This document shows, in pieces, positions 49,630 to 57,557 of a stretch of DNA of 64,000 bases. The position numbers and the translations under genes are program-made. The notes under the pieces are model-generated. The model made no database searches. It was not told the origin of the DNA and saw nothing but the letters and a program-made list of their open reading frames with translations. The stretch is taken from assembly GCA_963746185.1 (NCBI GenBank), contig CAVVAE010000001.1:682001-746000 (forward strand), written 5' to 3'. Position 1 is the stretch's first letter. Every line of letters starts with the position of its first letter. This stretch comes from CAVVAE01 sp963746185. GTDB taxonomy: Bacteria; Actinomycetota; Actinomycetes; Propionibacteriales; Nocardioidaceae.

Positions 49630-50772
49630 TCAGCTCACGGTGACTTCAGTCTTGAAGACGCCGGTCCACTCGTAGCCGTTCGGGTTCCAGTCGACGGCGC
49701 CGTCGAGCGGCTGGGTGCGGCCGAGAGCGTCGATGGCTCGCGCCCAGATCTCATGTTCGCCCGGCTCGAGCTGGATCTGCGTCGACCACGGATACCAGGC
49801 ATAGGGGCTCTCGGGCGTCTCGAACCCCGCCGGCTGCCAGTGCTGGCCGCGGTCGACCGACACCAAAACGGACTTCAGACGTGCCGACCCGTCGTTGTAG
49901 GCGACACCGCTGACACTCAAGTCCCCGGCTGAGAGCGTCGCACCCTGTTCGGGCGAGAGGATGTAGCTCATCAGGCGGAGGTACCAGGTGGGTCTGCTGT
50001 TCTCGAGCGTGAATCTGAATTTGTCACCCGGCTTCACGGTTTCCAGCGGCACCCGGTATTCGACGGCGTGGTAGAAGGACGACGATTCGGCCGTCTCGAA
50101 CCTCAGACGCGCCAGCCACTTGATCTGCATCGTGCCGAAGAACCCAGGCGTCACGAGGCGCACTGGTCCCCCGTGGATGCCGGGCAGGTCCTCGCCGTTC
50201 ATCTGCAGCGCCAGGATGCTCTTTGCGAGCACATCGGCCACCGGGAGGCTGTGCTCGAGATCGGGGAGCTCACGCCCCTTGGGTCCTTCGAGGCCCTCGG
50301 CTGTCACGTACTCCACCTGAGGATTGATCGTGACGCCGCGCTTCTCGAGCACCGCCGATAGCGGTACGCCGCGGAAGGCGACGTTGCCCAGACCGCCTTG
50401 GTCCCACGGTGTACCTGGGATGTCGGGATACATGCTCCGGCCATTCCCCGAGCACTGGAGCACCATCTCGTACTCGACCTGGTCCATCCCGAGCAGCTCC
50501 TCAGCCTGGATCACGACCCGCGAGGGTTCGATCAGCCCGACGAGCTCAATCTCCCAGCCCTCGATCGACTGCGGCTCAAGGGTGTGTGCCTCCGCCCGGT
50601 CCTGGATGTTTCGGACGAACAGGTTGTGCTTGTCTGTGATTCGTTGACCAGCGAGCACCTCGATCGGGGTCGACACCACATAGGGAGCGTCGGACAGAAT
50701 CTCGAGCCGCTTATCTTTCCCCTCAATCCAGCCCAGGCCTTGGTGTTGAGTCCCCGGGTAGGTCAATGTCAT
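49630..50772 (-). CDS. Sulfite oxidase-like molybdopterin oxidoreductase
   Basis: 380 residues. The molybdenum-binding Cys is in MVLQCSGNGRS (Cys107). GGLGNVAFRGVPLSAVLEKRG, GEDLPGIHGGPVRLVTPGFFGTMQIKWL and a C-terminal immunoglobulin-like Mo-co dimerisation domain (SGVAYNDGSARLKSVLVSVDRGQHWQPAGF) fit the sulfite oxidase family. No twin-arginine or Sec signal peptide is seen at the start, so it may be cytoplasmic or the true start may lie elsewhere. It could oxidise sulfite, which ties in with the sulfatase and FGE. The operator cluster at 50970-51066 lies upstream. Confidence 0.9.
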   Translation of the reverse strand: MTLTYPGTQHQGLGWIEGKDKRLEILSDAPYVVSTPIEVLAGQRITDKHNLFVRNIQDRAEAHTLEPQSIEGWEIELVGLIEPSRVVIQAEELLGMDQVEYEMVLQCSGNGRSMYPDIPGTPWDQGGLGNVAFRGVPLSAVLEKRGVTINPQVEYVTAEGLEGPKGRELPDLEHSLPVADVLAKSILALQMNGEDLPGIHGGPVRLVTPGFFGTMQIKWLARLRFETAESSSFYHAVEYRVPLETVKPGDKFRFTLENSRPTWYLRLMSYILSPEQGATLSAGDLSVSGVAYNDGSARLKSVLVSVDRGQHWQPAGFETPESPYAWYPWSTQIQLEPGEHEIWARAIDALGRTQPLDGAVDWNPNGYEWTGVFKTEVTVS

Positions 50773-50969
50773 CGATCCTTATCTGCTTGGCCGGCGGTGG
50801 CCTCCCCACCATAGGTGATGCGGGCACACCCCCCGCAGCCATTGTCGGGACTACGAGCAGAGTCTGGGTCAGGCAACTGGCGTGGCGGACGTCGGCAGAG
50901 TGTGCGTGTGGGCGTGCTCGGTTCTTCCCCGTCAATCGTGAACGTAGTAACGCAAACGGCTGCTCAACC

Positions 50970-50986
50970 TCACCCGCCACGGGTGA
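50970..50986. promoter_or_regulatory. TCACCC-N5-GGGTGA operator (perfect), site 15
   Basis: TCACCCGCCACGGGTGA lies in the 408-bp divergent gap between the sulfite oxidase and HerA-like genes, 197 bp from the former. It is the same 17-mer as site 14. Confidence 0.83.
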
Positions 50987-51012
50987 AGGAGATGTGACAT
51001 TAAAGAGCGTGG

Positions 51013-51029
51013 TCACCCGCCCGAGTTGA
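51013..51029. promoter_or_regulatory. Degenerate operator-like copy (two mismatches)
   Basis: TCACCCGCCCGAGTTGA: the left half-site is perfect, the right has two changes. It lies 43 bp after site 15 and 37 bp before the next. Weak alone, but its position in a cluster is suggestive. Confidence 0.35.
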
Positions 51030-51049
51030 CCCCTTGGCTCACTGACGCT

Positions 51050-51066
51050 TCACCCGGGCTGGATGA
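51050..51066. promoter_or_regulatory. TCACCC-N5-GGGTGA operator (one mismatch), site 16
   Basis: TCACCCGGGCTGGATGA lies 114 bp before the HerA-like ATPase GTG. The rest of this 408-bp gap shows no gene. Confidence 0.65.
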
Positions 51067-51180
51067 AGAGCGGTGACCTCCATCGGGCAAGGATGATGAC
51101 GGTCTCGACGATCGAGTCCTTGGTAGCGTCGCAACGATTTGAGACGTCGGCGCGCCAGGTGTCCAAAGGAGCGTGCGTCT

Positions 51181-52722
51181 GTGTCAGATGCGTCTGGAGG
51201 TTCAGCGGCCCGTCAAGAAACAGGGGCTGGGTCGGTAGCTGACCGGGTGAACGAGTACCGGGCCTATCGCGAGGAGTTGGAACGGGGCCTGCTTCCGCTC
51301 GCCACGTCAGTGGATGGGCGCCGGTTCACGCTCCAGGCCTCACTGCACAGTCTTGCCTTGCAGGCCGGTGGTTACGTCGTCATCGAGGGCGACGGTCAGA
51401 CATGCCTAGGCCAGCTCCTGACGCTACGTCCCGACTCTGTGTCTGTTCCCGACTTCGGCTTCGGGACCACCGCAGGCACCCAAGTCCGGGGTGCGCGTGC
51501 TGAAGGCATCGTCCTGGACGGGCATGGCCAGACGTTTCACGACGCGCCAGTGCGTCCGGCGACACCTGAAGAGGTCGACGCATGGACGGTCCACGTGCGA
51601 CCCGGCCGCTCGGCTTTGACGATCGGCGCACTGATGCTGGCACCCGGAGTCCCCGCAGCCCTCGATGCTGGGGGGTTCAACCGGCATACCTTCATGTGCG
51701 GACAGTCGGGCTCCGGCAAAACGTATTCATTGGGCCTGGTGCTGGAGCGCCTGTTGGTGGAGACGAATCTGCGCATGATCATTCTCGATCCCAACTCCGA
51801 CTACGTCCGACTGTCGGAGGTGCGAGACGGCACGGACCCGAGCGTCGCAGCCGGGTACTCCTCGGCTGCCCGTGGCGTGTCGGTCTGGCGGAACAATCCC
51901 GCCGCCGAACGGCCCCTTCGGTTGCAGTTCGCCGAGGTCGACACCGCTGCGCAGGCCGCACTGCTGGGCCTCGACCCGATCAAAGACCGAGAAGAGTACG
52001 CGGCGCTGTCAGGAATCCTGGCCGCCGGCGGGAAAGGCCGCGCGTTGATCAGTGGCCTTGATGCGCTGCTGTCGTCGGACAATCCCGACGTGCACCAGCT
52101 CGGCTTGCGCGCAGCCAACTTGGGCGTCCTCAACTGGTCGATCTGGAGTCGCGGCCAGGGCAGGTCGTTGGTCGACGAGTTGGAAGCTCCGACCTCACGC
52201 TGCCAGGTCGTCGACCTGGGCTCGCTGGACACCATCGACGAACAGCGACTCATCGCCGAGACGGTGCTCTCGACTCTTTGGCGAAATCGCGCTCGACGCG
52301 AGCCTTGTCTGCTCGTCATCGACGAGGCCCACAACGTCTGCCCCAGCAAACCGGCAGACGCGGTGACGGCACTCGCCGCAAACTACGCCGCGCTGATCGC
52401 CGCCGAGGGGCGGAAGTTCGGCTTGTACCTGCTGACGTCGACACAGCGCCCGCAGAAGGTTAACGAGGAGGTGTTGTCACAGTGCGACAACCTGCTCCTC
52501 ATGCGGATGAACTCCGAAGCCGACCTCGGCTATCTAGGTGAGGTCTTCTCCTTCGTACCGCCGGGCCTGATTCAGCGCGCGACGACGTTTGGCATGGGCG
52601 AGACACTGGTTGCCGGGAAGTTCTTCTCCCACGCGAGCTACGTCAAGTTCGGTTCGCGGATCTCACAGGAGGGGGGTGCCGACATTCCCACCGCCTGGGC
52701 GAACCCCGGGCTAACCAGCTAG
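51181..52722 (+). CDS. HerA-like (DUF87) hexameric ATPase
   Basis: 513 residues from a GTG with AAAGGAGC upstream; the ATG at 51139 lacks a ribosome site. N-terminal beta-barrel-like HAS region, then Walker A GQSGSGKT (residues 174-181), Walker B LLVIDEAHNV with Asp381-Glu382, and LLTSTQRPQKVNEEVLSQCDNLLLMRMN (sensor and arginine-finger region). This is the HerA/FtsK superfamily bacterial ATP-binding protein. HerA-like proteins usually translocate DNA with a nuclease (NurA/SIR2 and others); none is adjacent here. A regulon-linked orphan HerA is unusual. No signal or membrane segment. Confidence 0.88.
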   Translation: MSDASGGSAARQETGAGSVADRVNEYRAYREELERGLLPLATSVDGRRFTLQASLHSLALQAGGYVVIEGDGQTCLGQLLTLRPDSVSVPDFGFGTTAGTQVRGARAEGIVLDGHGQTFHDAPVRPATPEEVDAWTVHVRPGRSALTIGALMLAPGVPAALDAGGFNRHTFMCGQSGSGKTYSLGLVLERLLVETNLRMIILDPNSDYVRLSEVRDGTDPSVAAGYSSAARGVSVWRNNPAAERPLRLQFAEVDTAAQAALLGLDPIKDREEYAALSGILAAGGKGRALISGLDALLSSDNPDVHQLGLRAANLGVLNWSIWSRGQGRSLVDELEAPTSRCQVVDLGSLDTIDEQRLIAETVLSTLWRNRARREPCLLVIDEAHNVCPSKPADAVTALAANYAALIAAEGRKFGLYLLTSTQRPQKVNEEVLSQCDNLLLMRMNSEADLGYLGEVFSFVPPGLIQRATTFGMGETLVAGKFFSHASYVKFGSRISQEGGADIPTAWANPGLTS

Positions 52723-52973
52723 ACGACCGCCTCGTCGTCCGGCTCGCCCTCGGGCTCGGGGCCGATGGTCCACTTGAGCTGGAACTCGACCTCCTCCTCG
52801 TCATCGCCGCGCTCGTGCTCGATGGAGAACTGGCCGCGCGCGGGAACCCAGAACCGCTCGCCCGCAATCTGGATCCGGAAGGGCTTGTCCTGCTCCAGAG
52901 CGTCAGCAAGCCGACGAAGCTTGGCCACGGCTTCCTGGGTCGAGTAGATGCGTTCTACGTTCAGCTGGGTCAC
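52719..52973 (-). CDS. Amphi-Trp domain protein
   Basis: 84 residues from a GTG (AGAGAG upstream); a longer reading is unsupported. NVERIYSTQEAVAKLRRLADALEQDKPFRIQIAGERFWVPARGQFSIEHE followed by an acidic stretch and EEEVEFQLKWTI matches the amphi-Trp domain, a small beta-rich domain of unknown role. Its stop overlaps that of the convergent HerA-like gene. Confidence 0.83.
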   Translation of the reverse strand: MTQLNVERIYSTQEAVAKLRRLADALEQDKPFRIQIAGERFWVPARGQFSIEHERGDDEEEVEFQLKWTIGPEPEGEPDDEAVV

Positions 52974-53107
52974 GTCTCTCTGCGTGTCTGCAGATGTGCG
53001 AGGAACCGGGCATGCACAGGTCAGCATTGATGCTGACCTGTGCAGGCCGGGGCGCACGCTGAGGCATTGGCGGCCAGGTGCGCTGATGCCTCAGCTGAAG
53101 TTCCCGC

Positions 53108-53986
53108 TCAGAGCCTCCAGTTCAGGGTGTTGTTCTTGACCTTGTTTGAGAGACCAACGAGGAAGGAGGCCGGAAGGTTGTTCCGGTCGAACACCTGAGC
53201 GTGGTTCCGGGCGTCTGTGAAGTCGTTGGCGTCGTGCACCTGCGCGAAGAGAATCAGATGCTTCGTGGTGCGGGGCGGAACCTTGATGCGGTACGTCACG
53301 CCCACGCATCCATCGGCGTTCGGGATGTCATTGGTGACATTGACGAGACGCTCGGCGGCGCGCCTGCCGTACCAGGCGTTCGTGATGAGGGCGTCGCTCG
53401 GGGTGGTGGCATCGTCAGCGACGAGCAGCCAGCGGTCGTTGGTCGCGAACGACAGGTTCGGACCGGTCGACGATGCCCGCACGACTTCGGTTGTGTCGGC
53501 GCCGTAGTCGTTCTGGATCAAGAGCTGCAGGGTCTTGGTCCTGCGCGTCGCGTTCTTGAACGAGATCAGGTCACGCAATGTCGGGCTGGTCGCAAGCGCC
53601 CGGTCTGTCCGGGTGATCGAGACTCCGCTCATCTTCTTGGGACCCACCTTGAGCTGCTCGCCCGTCTCGTTGCCTTGATCATTTCCGTCGACGAACGTCC
53701 CCCCGGCGACGTAAAGGATCATGCCGCCGTCGTAGGCGTCGGAGTCGTTGAGCGACTCGCCATCGTCCACCGGCGTATAGGCATTCTGGTTGAGTAGGTC
53801 GGCTCGCAGGCAGTCATCGTTCCCCGGTTCGTCGTTGTCCGGGTCGAACTCACTGGTAGCGCCACCGTTGAGCTCGACGTCATCGATGATTTGCTGGACC
53901 GCGGATGCTGGCGCAGTCAGGGCGATGACGAGCCCAGCGGCGACAACGAGTCGTAGCCCGCGCTGCGGGCGAAGTCTGATGTTCAC
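53108..53986 (-). CDS. Secreted beta-rich protein (unknown)
   Basis: 292 residues with a clear Sec signal peptide, cleavage after ASA (27-29). The mature part has no Cys pair beyond two, is rich in Thr/Asn/Asp, and has the even spacing of a beta-sandwich; ATEFDPDNDEPGNDDCLRADLL near its start looks calcium-binding-like. No family recognised. Likely exported to the cell surface or medium. Separate transcription unit. Confidence 0.72.
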   Translation of the reverse strand: MNIRLRPQRGLRLVVAAGLVIALTAPASAVQQIIDDVELNGGATSEFDPDNDEPGNDDCLRADLLNQNAYTPVDDGESLNDSDAYDGGMILYVAGGTFVDGNDQGNETGEQLKVGPKKMSGVSITRTDRALATSPTLRDLISFKNATRRTKTLQLLIQNDYGADTTEVVRASSTGPNLSFATNDRWLLVADDATTPSDALITNAWYGRRAAERLVNVTNDIPNADGCVGVTYRIKVPPRTTKHLILFAQVHDANDFTDARNHAQVFDRNNLPASFLVGLSNKVKNNTLNWRL

Positions 53987-54087
53987 GAAAATCCCCTCTT
54001 TTGGCCGACAAATGTCGGCTTTGCCACACTGACGCGATGGGTCTCGGGCGGGGCGACCATGTGCCCATCATTTCTGTGGAGTGTAGG

Positions 54088-54332
54088 GACGGTGTCAACG
54101 ACTCCCCCGATGAGCTGCACGCCCTCTGGCAAGACTCGTTTCCCGCTCCCGCGATCTGCTCTCCGAGACCCTGGCGGATGGCGGCCTGGGCCAGCCGGCA
54201 CGACGTAGCTTGCCGGACGGTCGCACGCCCAGCGTCCGGTGGATCGTGGTACACATGATCGAGGAGTACGCGCGGCACAACGGACACGCCGACCTCATCC
54301 GGGAATCGGTAGACGGCCTCACCGGGGAGTGA
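54088..54332 (+). pseudogene. DUF664/DinB remnant (C-terminal end, frameshifted)
   Basis: Frame one reads DSPDELHALWQDS. A one-base shift near 54129 leads to RSRDLLSETLADGGLGQPARRSLP and then SVRWIVVHMIEEYARHNGHADLIRESVDGLTGE to the stop at 54332. This is the typical C-terminus of DUF664/DinB-like metal-binding proteins (HMIEEYARHNGHADLIRE is nearly invariant in that family). The front half is absent. The remaining gap, 53987-54372, shows nothing else. Confidence 0.8.
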
Positions 54333-54372
54333 CGGGGATGACCGGGCGAGGGATTTCAGAAGCCCGAGACTC

Positions 54373-55257
54373 CTAGGCGGCCCGGTACAGGTCCCGGACT
54401 TCAGGGCGTTGCTCGAAGCCGGCTGATATGTAGGTGGCGACACCGCCGACATTGGAGCTCGGGGTGCAGACGATGGCGCTCGACGAGCCCAGCTCCTGGA
54501 GTGCGGCCGCCGCGGCGACGCTGATAGCCCTGCCGAAGCCACGGCCACGATGGTCCCGGTGCACGCCCATCGGCTCGAGCAGCCCGGGCTTTCCCGCGCC
54601 AGCCGACCACACCGTCACTGTCGACACAGCGTGGCCCTGGTCGTCGTACGCGACGAGACACCGGGCGTCGGCATACAGCAATCCGGACGCCATGAGGTGC
54701 CAGCGCTCGTCCGTGAACGTCGACCTGTCGAACGATGCTCGCTGTACGGCGACCCGATCGTGCACCTGTTCAGGCCCGACGACCTCGATGTGCACGCCCG
54801 GGTCCATCACCGGCTCCGCGAGGTCGCGGCGCAGCGGCGTCCACGGGTCGTCGGCGTTCCAGCCGTTCTCGACCAGCAGGTCTTGGACCAGTGCGCCCTT
54901 GGGTCCTTCGACGTTCACCTTCCCCGCTATCAGGACGTCGCGCTCCGGCTCGGTGATGTCCTCAACCAGTTGTTGCGCCAGCTCATCGTCGCGGTAAGCG
55001 TCTGGCGCGATCGTCAGCCGCAACACGTTGGGCTCGTCCTGCAGCCCGACGGCGAGTATCTGTCCGTCGCGGCTCCAGGTCCGGACCGCCGCGGCCGTCG
55101 CCTCTGCGCCGAACCGCCAGAACCAGCCCACATCGCCCGGGTGCAGTTGCATCGGCGCCCCCTCGTATTGCCACTCCCCCATCACGCCTAGAGCCTTGCT
55201 CAGCCCGTCGACTCCAGGCTTGCCCAACACAATCGCCACACCCCGATCAAACACCAC
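54373..55257 (-). CDS. GNAT-family N-acetyltransferase (two-domain)
   Basis: 294 residues; a degenerate N-terminal GNAT-like half, then a C-terminal active half with VWSAGAGKPGLLEPMGVHRDHRGRGFGRAISVAAAAALQELG, where RDHRGRGFG is the acetyl-CoA loop. Starts at a GTG; the exact start is uncertain and may be a further 60 bp downstream (MGEWQYEGAP). It follows the methyltransferase gene by 7 bp. Confidence 0.83.
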   Translation of the reverse strand: MVFDRGVAIVLGKPGVDGLSKALGVMGEWQYEGAPMQLHPGDVGWFWRFGAEATAAAVRTWSRDGQILAVGLQDEPNVLRLTIAPDAYRDDELAQQLVEDITEPERDVLIAGKVNVEGPKGALVQDLLVENGWNADDPWTPLRRDLAEPVMDPGVHIEVVGPEQVHDRVAVQRASFDRSTFTDERWHLMASGLLYADARCLVAYDDQGHAVSTVTVWSAGAGKPGLLEPMGVHRDHRGRGFGRAISVAAAAALQELGSSSAIVCTPSSNVGGVATYISAGFEQRPEVRDLYRAA

Positions 55258-55264
55258 TGCGGGT

Positions 55265-56008
55265 TTAGGCGATCAGTAGGCGAGCGCCAAGCTCTGCTTC
55301 GTCGAGTTCGACGAGGTCGCGATTGCGTTCAACCCACCGACCTGAGGCGAGGTCATCACGGATGCTGTGCACTGCGCGCTGCTCGGCGTCCGGGCCGACT
55401 GCGTCCCAGACCGATACTCCGCGACGGACATTCTCATCCAGGTATGCCTCGGGCCGACGCCAGTGGGCCTCGAAGAAGCCATCCGCGCAGTCCCACGGGA
55501 TGGGCACCGGTTTTAGCCGGGCTCCGATCGAGTCGGCCAGCTCGGGCAGCGATGCCAGCACTTTGACGCCTCTCAAAGCAGCGAACGTGGGCAGGTAGTC
55601 ACGAGTCAGCCAGAACTGGTTCGTGTCACTGGTGTCGAACAGGAAGACCACCACGCGGCGAGCCACGCGCCGCATCTCGCGCAGGCCGGCGATCGGGTCA
55701 TGCCAGTGATGAAGGGTGCACACAGCCATCGCGGCGTCGAAGGACTGGTCATCGAACGGCAGGTTTTCGGCGGCCGCACCCACACACGGCGCTGCGCCTT
55801 CGGGACGCTGCGAACGCATGAGCGCCGACGGTTCCACCGCGAGGACGAGGCGGTCGGGGGGCTCGTATGAACCGGTGCCAGCTCCGACATTCAAGACTGT
55901 CCGCGCATCGCCGAGCGCAGCCCAGATCTGCGCAGCTATCCGAGGTTCAGTGCGCCGTGTGAGGGTGTAGGTGGCTCCGATGGTGTCGTACAACTGCGCA
56001 CTCGACAT
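55265..56008 (-). CDS. SAM-dependent methyltransferase (class I)
   Basis: 247 residues from an ATG with GGGAGG upstream. Motif I TVLNVGAGTGSYEPPDRLVLAVEPSALM and later AENLPFDDQSFDAAMAVCTLHHWHDPIAGLREMRRVAR (motif II/III). Class I fold of Methyltransf_11 type. Adjacent to the GNAT gene on the same strand with 7 bp between, so the two are likely co-transcribed. Substrate not predictable. Confidence 0.9.
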   Translation of the reverse strand: MSSAQLYDTIGATYTLTRRTEPRIAAQIWAALGDARTVLNVGAGTGSYEPPDRLVLAVEPSALMRSQRPEGAAPCVGAAAENLPFDDQSFDAAMAVCTLHHWHDPIAGLREMRRVARRVVVFLFDTSDTNQFWLTRDYLPTFAALRGVKVLASLPELADSIGARLKPVPIPWDCADGFFEAHWRRPEAYLDENVRRGVSVWDAVGPDAEQRAVHSIRDDLASGRWVERNRDLVELDEAELGARLLIA

Positions 56009-56071
56009 GTCGCTGCCTCCCTGGTCAGTCACCACCGTCGTCCCCGCACCACACCCGTGGCCAGAGCCAAG

Positions 56072-56911
56072 TTAACAGGGCTGGGGAATGTCTTCCGTCG
56101 TCACGTCGACGCAGCCGTGCCCTGCCGGGCTGGACACCAGCCGGTCACCCTCGACCAACCACGACCACACCTTGACGTTGAAGATCGGTCCGCCAGCGGA
56201 GTCGATCGCGTCCTGCCGCAACCACGAGAAGAGGCCGCGGTCATCGGTGTAGTAGTCGGCGTACCTGCCCTGCCCGTCCAAGCCCAGCGCCAGCGGAGCC
56301 TTTCCGACGATCTCGGCGCGGACGAGCCCTCCGTCGTACCAGTTGAAGACGATCCGCGCCGCCTCGTCACCGCCGGATGCGCTTACGAGGACCTGCTGAC
56401 GTCCGTCACGGTTGATGTCGAACGCCGGCAGCAGGTCGAGGTAGTAGTTCGGGGGCGCTGCAGCAGAACCCGTCTCCCCACTCGCCAGCGACACCTCGAT
56501 TGTGCCACCCATTCCGCCGTTCGGGAGGGTGCCGGTCACCAGCTTGACCTGGTCCGGACGACCATCGCCGTCAACGTCGGCCCGCTGACGTCCCGCAACG
56601 GTCACGTCCCTCAGGTCGGGGTTCGTCTCGGTCTGGGTCGGCTGCGTCGGGCTCGGCTCCGTGGTCGGCTCAGTCACGGCCACCGACGGAGTATGGGTCG
56701 GCCCTGGCGACGAGTCGTCATCGCCTGCTCTCAAGATGAACGGGGTAGCGATCACGGCGGCCGATGCGGCAGCCACCAGCAGGATGACGGTGCCACGCCC
56801 GCGTCGCCGAGGGGGCTCGGGGATCTTGATCGGTGTGAGATCGTCCTGCGCGACGAGCTCGGCCCGCGCCTCCAGCGCGGCCGCGAGTCGGTCCTCGATC
56901 AGGTTACTCAT
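56072..56911 (-). CDS. Membrane-anchored protein paired with an ECF sigma factor (possible anti-sigma)
   Basis: 279 residues: cytoplasmic N-terminus (IPEPPRRRGRG), one helix (about 42-60) and an outer domain. The outer part contains two calcium-binding-like loops, RQRADVDGDGRPDQVKL and AFDINRDGRQQVLV, of the DxDxDGxxD type seen in FG-GAP/VCBS repeats. It overlaps the sigma gene by 4 nt (ATGA), the standard arrangement for a sigma/anti-sigma pair, but it has no ZAS zinc motif. It may sense an extracellular signal such as calcium. Confidence 0.78.
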   Translation of the reverse strand: MSNLIEDRLAAALEARAELVAQDDLTPIKIPEPPRRRGRGTVILLVAAASAAVIATPFILRAGDDDSSPGPTHTPSVAVTEPTTEPSPTQPTQTETNPDLRDVTVAGRQRADVDGDGRPDQVKLVTGTLPNGGMGGTIEVSLASGETGSAAAPPNYYLDLLPAFDINRDGRQQVLVSASGGDEAARIVFNWYDGGLVRAEIVGKAPLALGLDGQGRYADYYTDDRGLFSWLRQDAIDSAGGPIFNVKVWSWLVEGDRLVSSPAGHGCVDVTTEDIPQPC

Positions 56912-57435
56912 CGTGACACCTCCATGATCTTCGCGAGCGCGGCGAGTGCGCGGCTCGCGGTGGACTTGACCGCGCCGCGGGAGATGCCGAGGGCCTCGGC
57001 GATCTCGGCCTCACTCATGTTGGACCAATAGCGCAGCACGAGCACTTCGCGCTGCCTCGTTGCGAGCAGTCGCATTGCGGCGAGGACCTCGCGATGTTCC
57101 TCGGCGAGCAGCGCGCCCTCTGCGGTGGCGTCGCGGGGACTTTCATGCGGGTGGACATAGGCTCGGGCGGTGCGCCGCCGGCGAAGCTTGTCGCGGGCGC
57201 CGTTGACGACGGAGGTGCGCAGGTAGGCCAGTGCCTTCTGCTGGTCGAGGAGCGCCGACCGTCGTACGAGAAAGGCTGCGAAGGCATCCTGGACGACGTC
57301 CTCGGCGGTCTGTACGTCATCCACGAGCAGCACCGCCAGCCTGACGAGTCCGAGCCGGTGCGCGGCGTACAACGCGACCGCCTCTTCCTCGTCAGCAGGG
57401 CGCAGGCGCCTCGGGCCAACCACCACTTGCCGCAT
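56908..57435 (-). CDS. ECF sigma factor, SigE-like (SigJ/SigE family)
   Basis: 175 residues. Region 2 LYAAHRLGLVRLAVLLVDDVQTAEDVVQDAFAAFL and region 4 LLATRQREVLVLRYWSNMSEAEIAEALGISRGAVKSTASRALAALAKIM, both in the order and spacing of ECF (SigE-type) sigma-70 factors. The start ATG has no strong ribosome site. Translationally coupled to the membrane partner that follows. Confidence 0.9.
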   Translation of the reverse strand: MRQVVVGPRRLRPADEEEAVALYAAHRLGLVRLAVLLVDDVQTAEDVVQDAFAAFLVRRSALLDQQKALAYLRTSVVNGARDKLRRRRTARAYVHPHESPRDATAEGALLAEEHREVLAAMRLLATRQREVLVLRYWSNMSEAEIAEALGISRGAVKSTASRALAALAKIMEVSR

Positions 57436-57557
57436 CGGCTCCCCATTCGTCGTACGTCATGTCCTACTTTGATAGACGTCCGGGGCGGCTGGAGGTTGCG
57501 CCTCGCCAGATCGCGTTCTTAGTGCGCCGAAGCTCAAGCAGATCAGGAGGAGGGCAC

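Noticed and set aside
7511..51066. The operator considered as a DosR/DevR box
   Set aside because: DosR sites have GGGAC-N4-GTCCC symmetry and target universal-stress and nitroreductase genes; the half-sites and gene content here differ.
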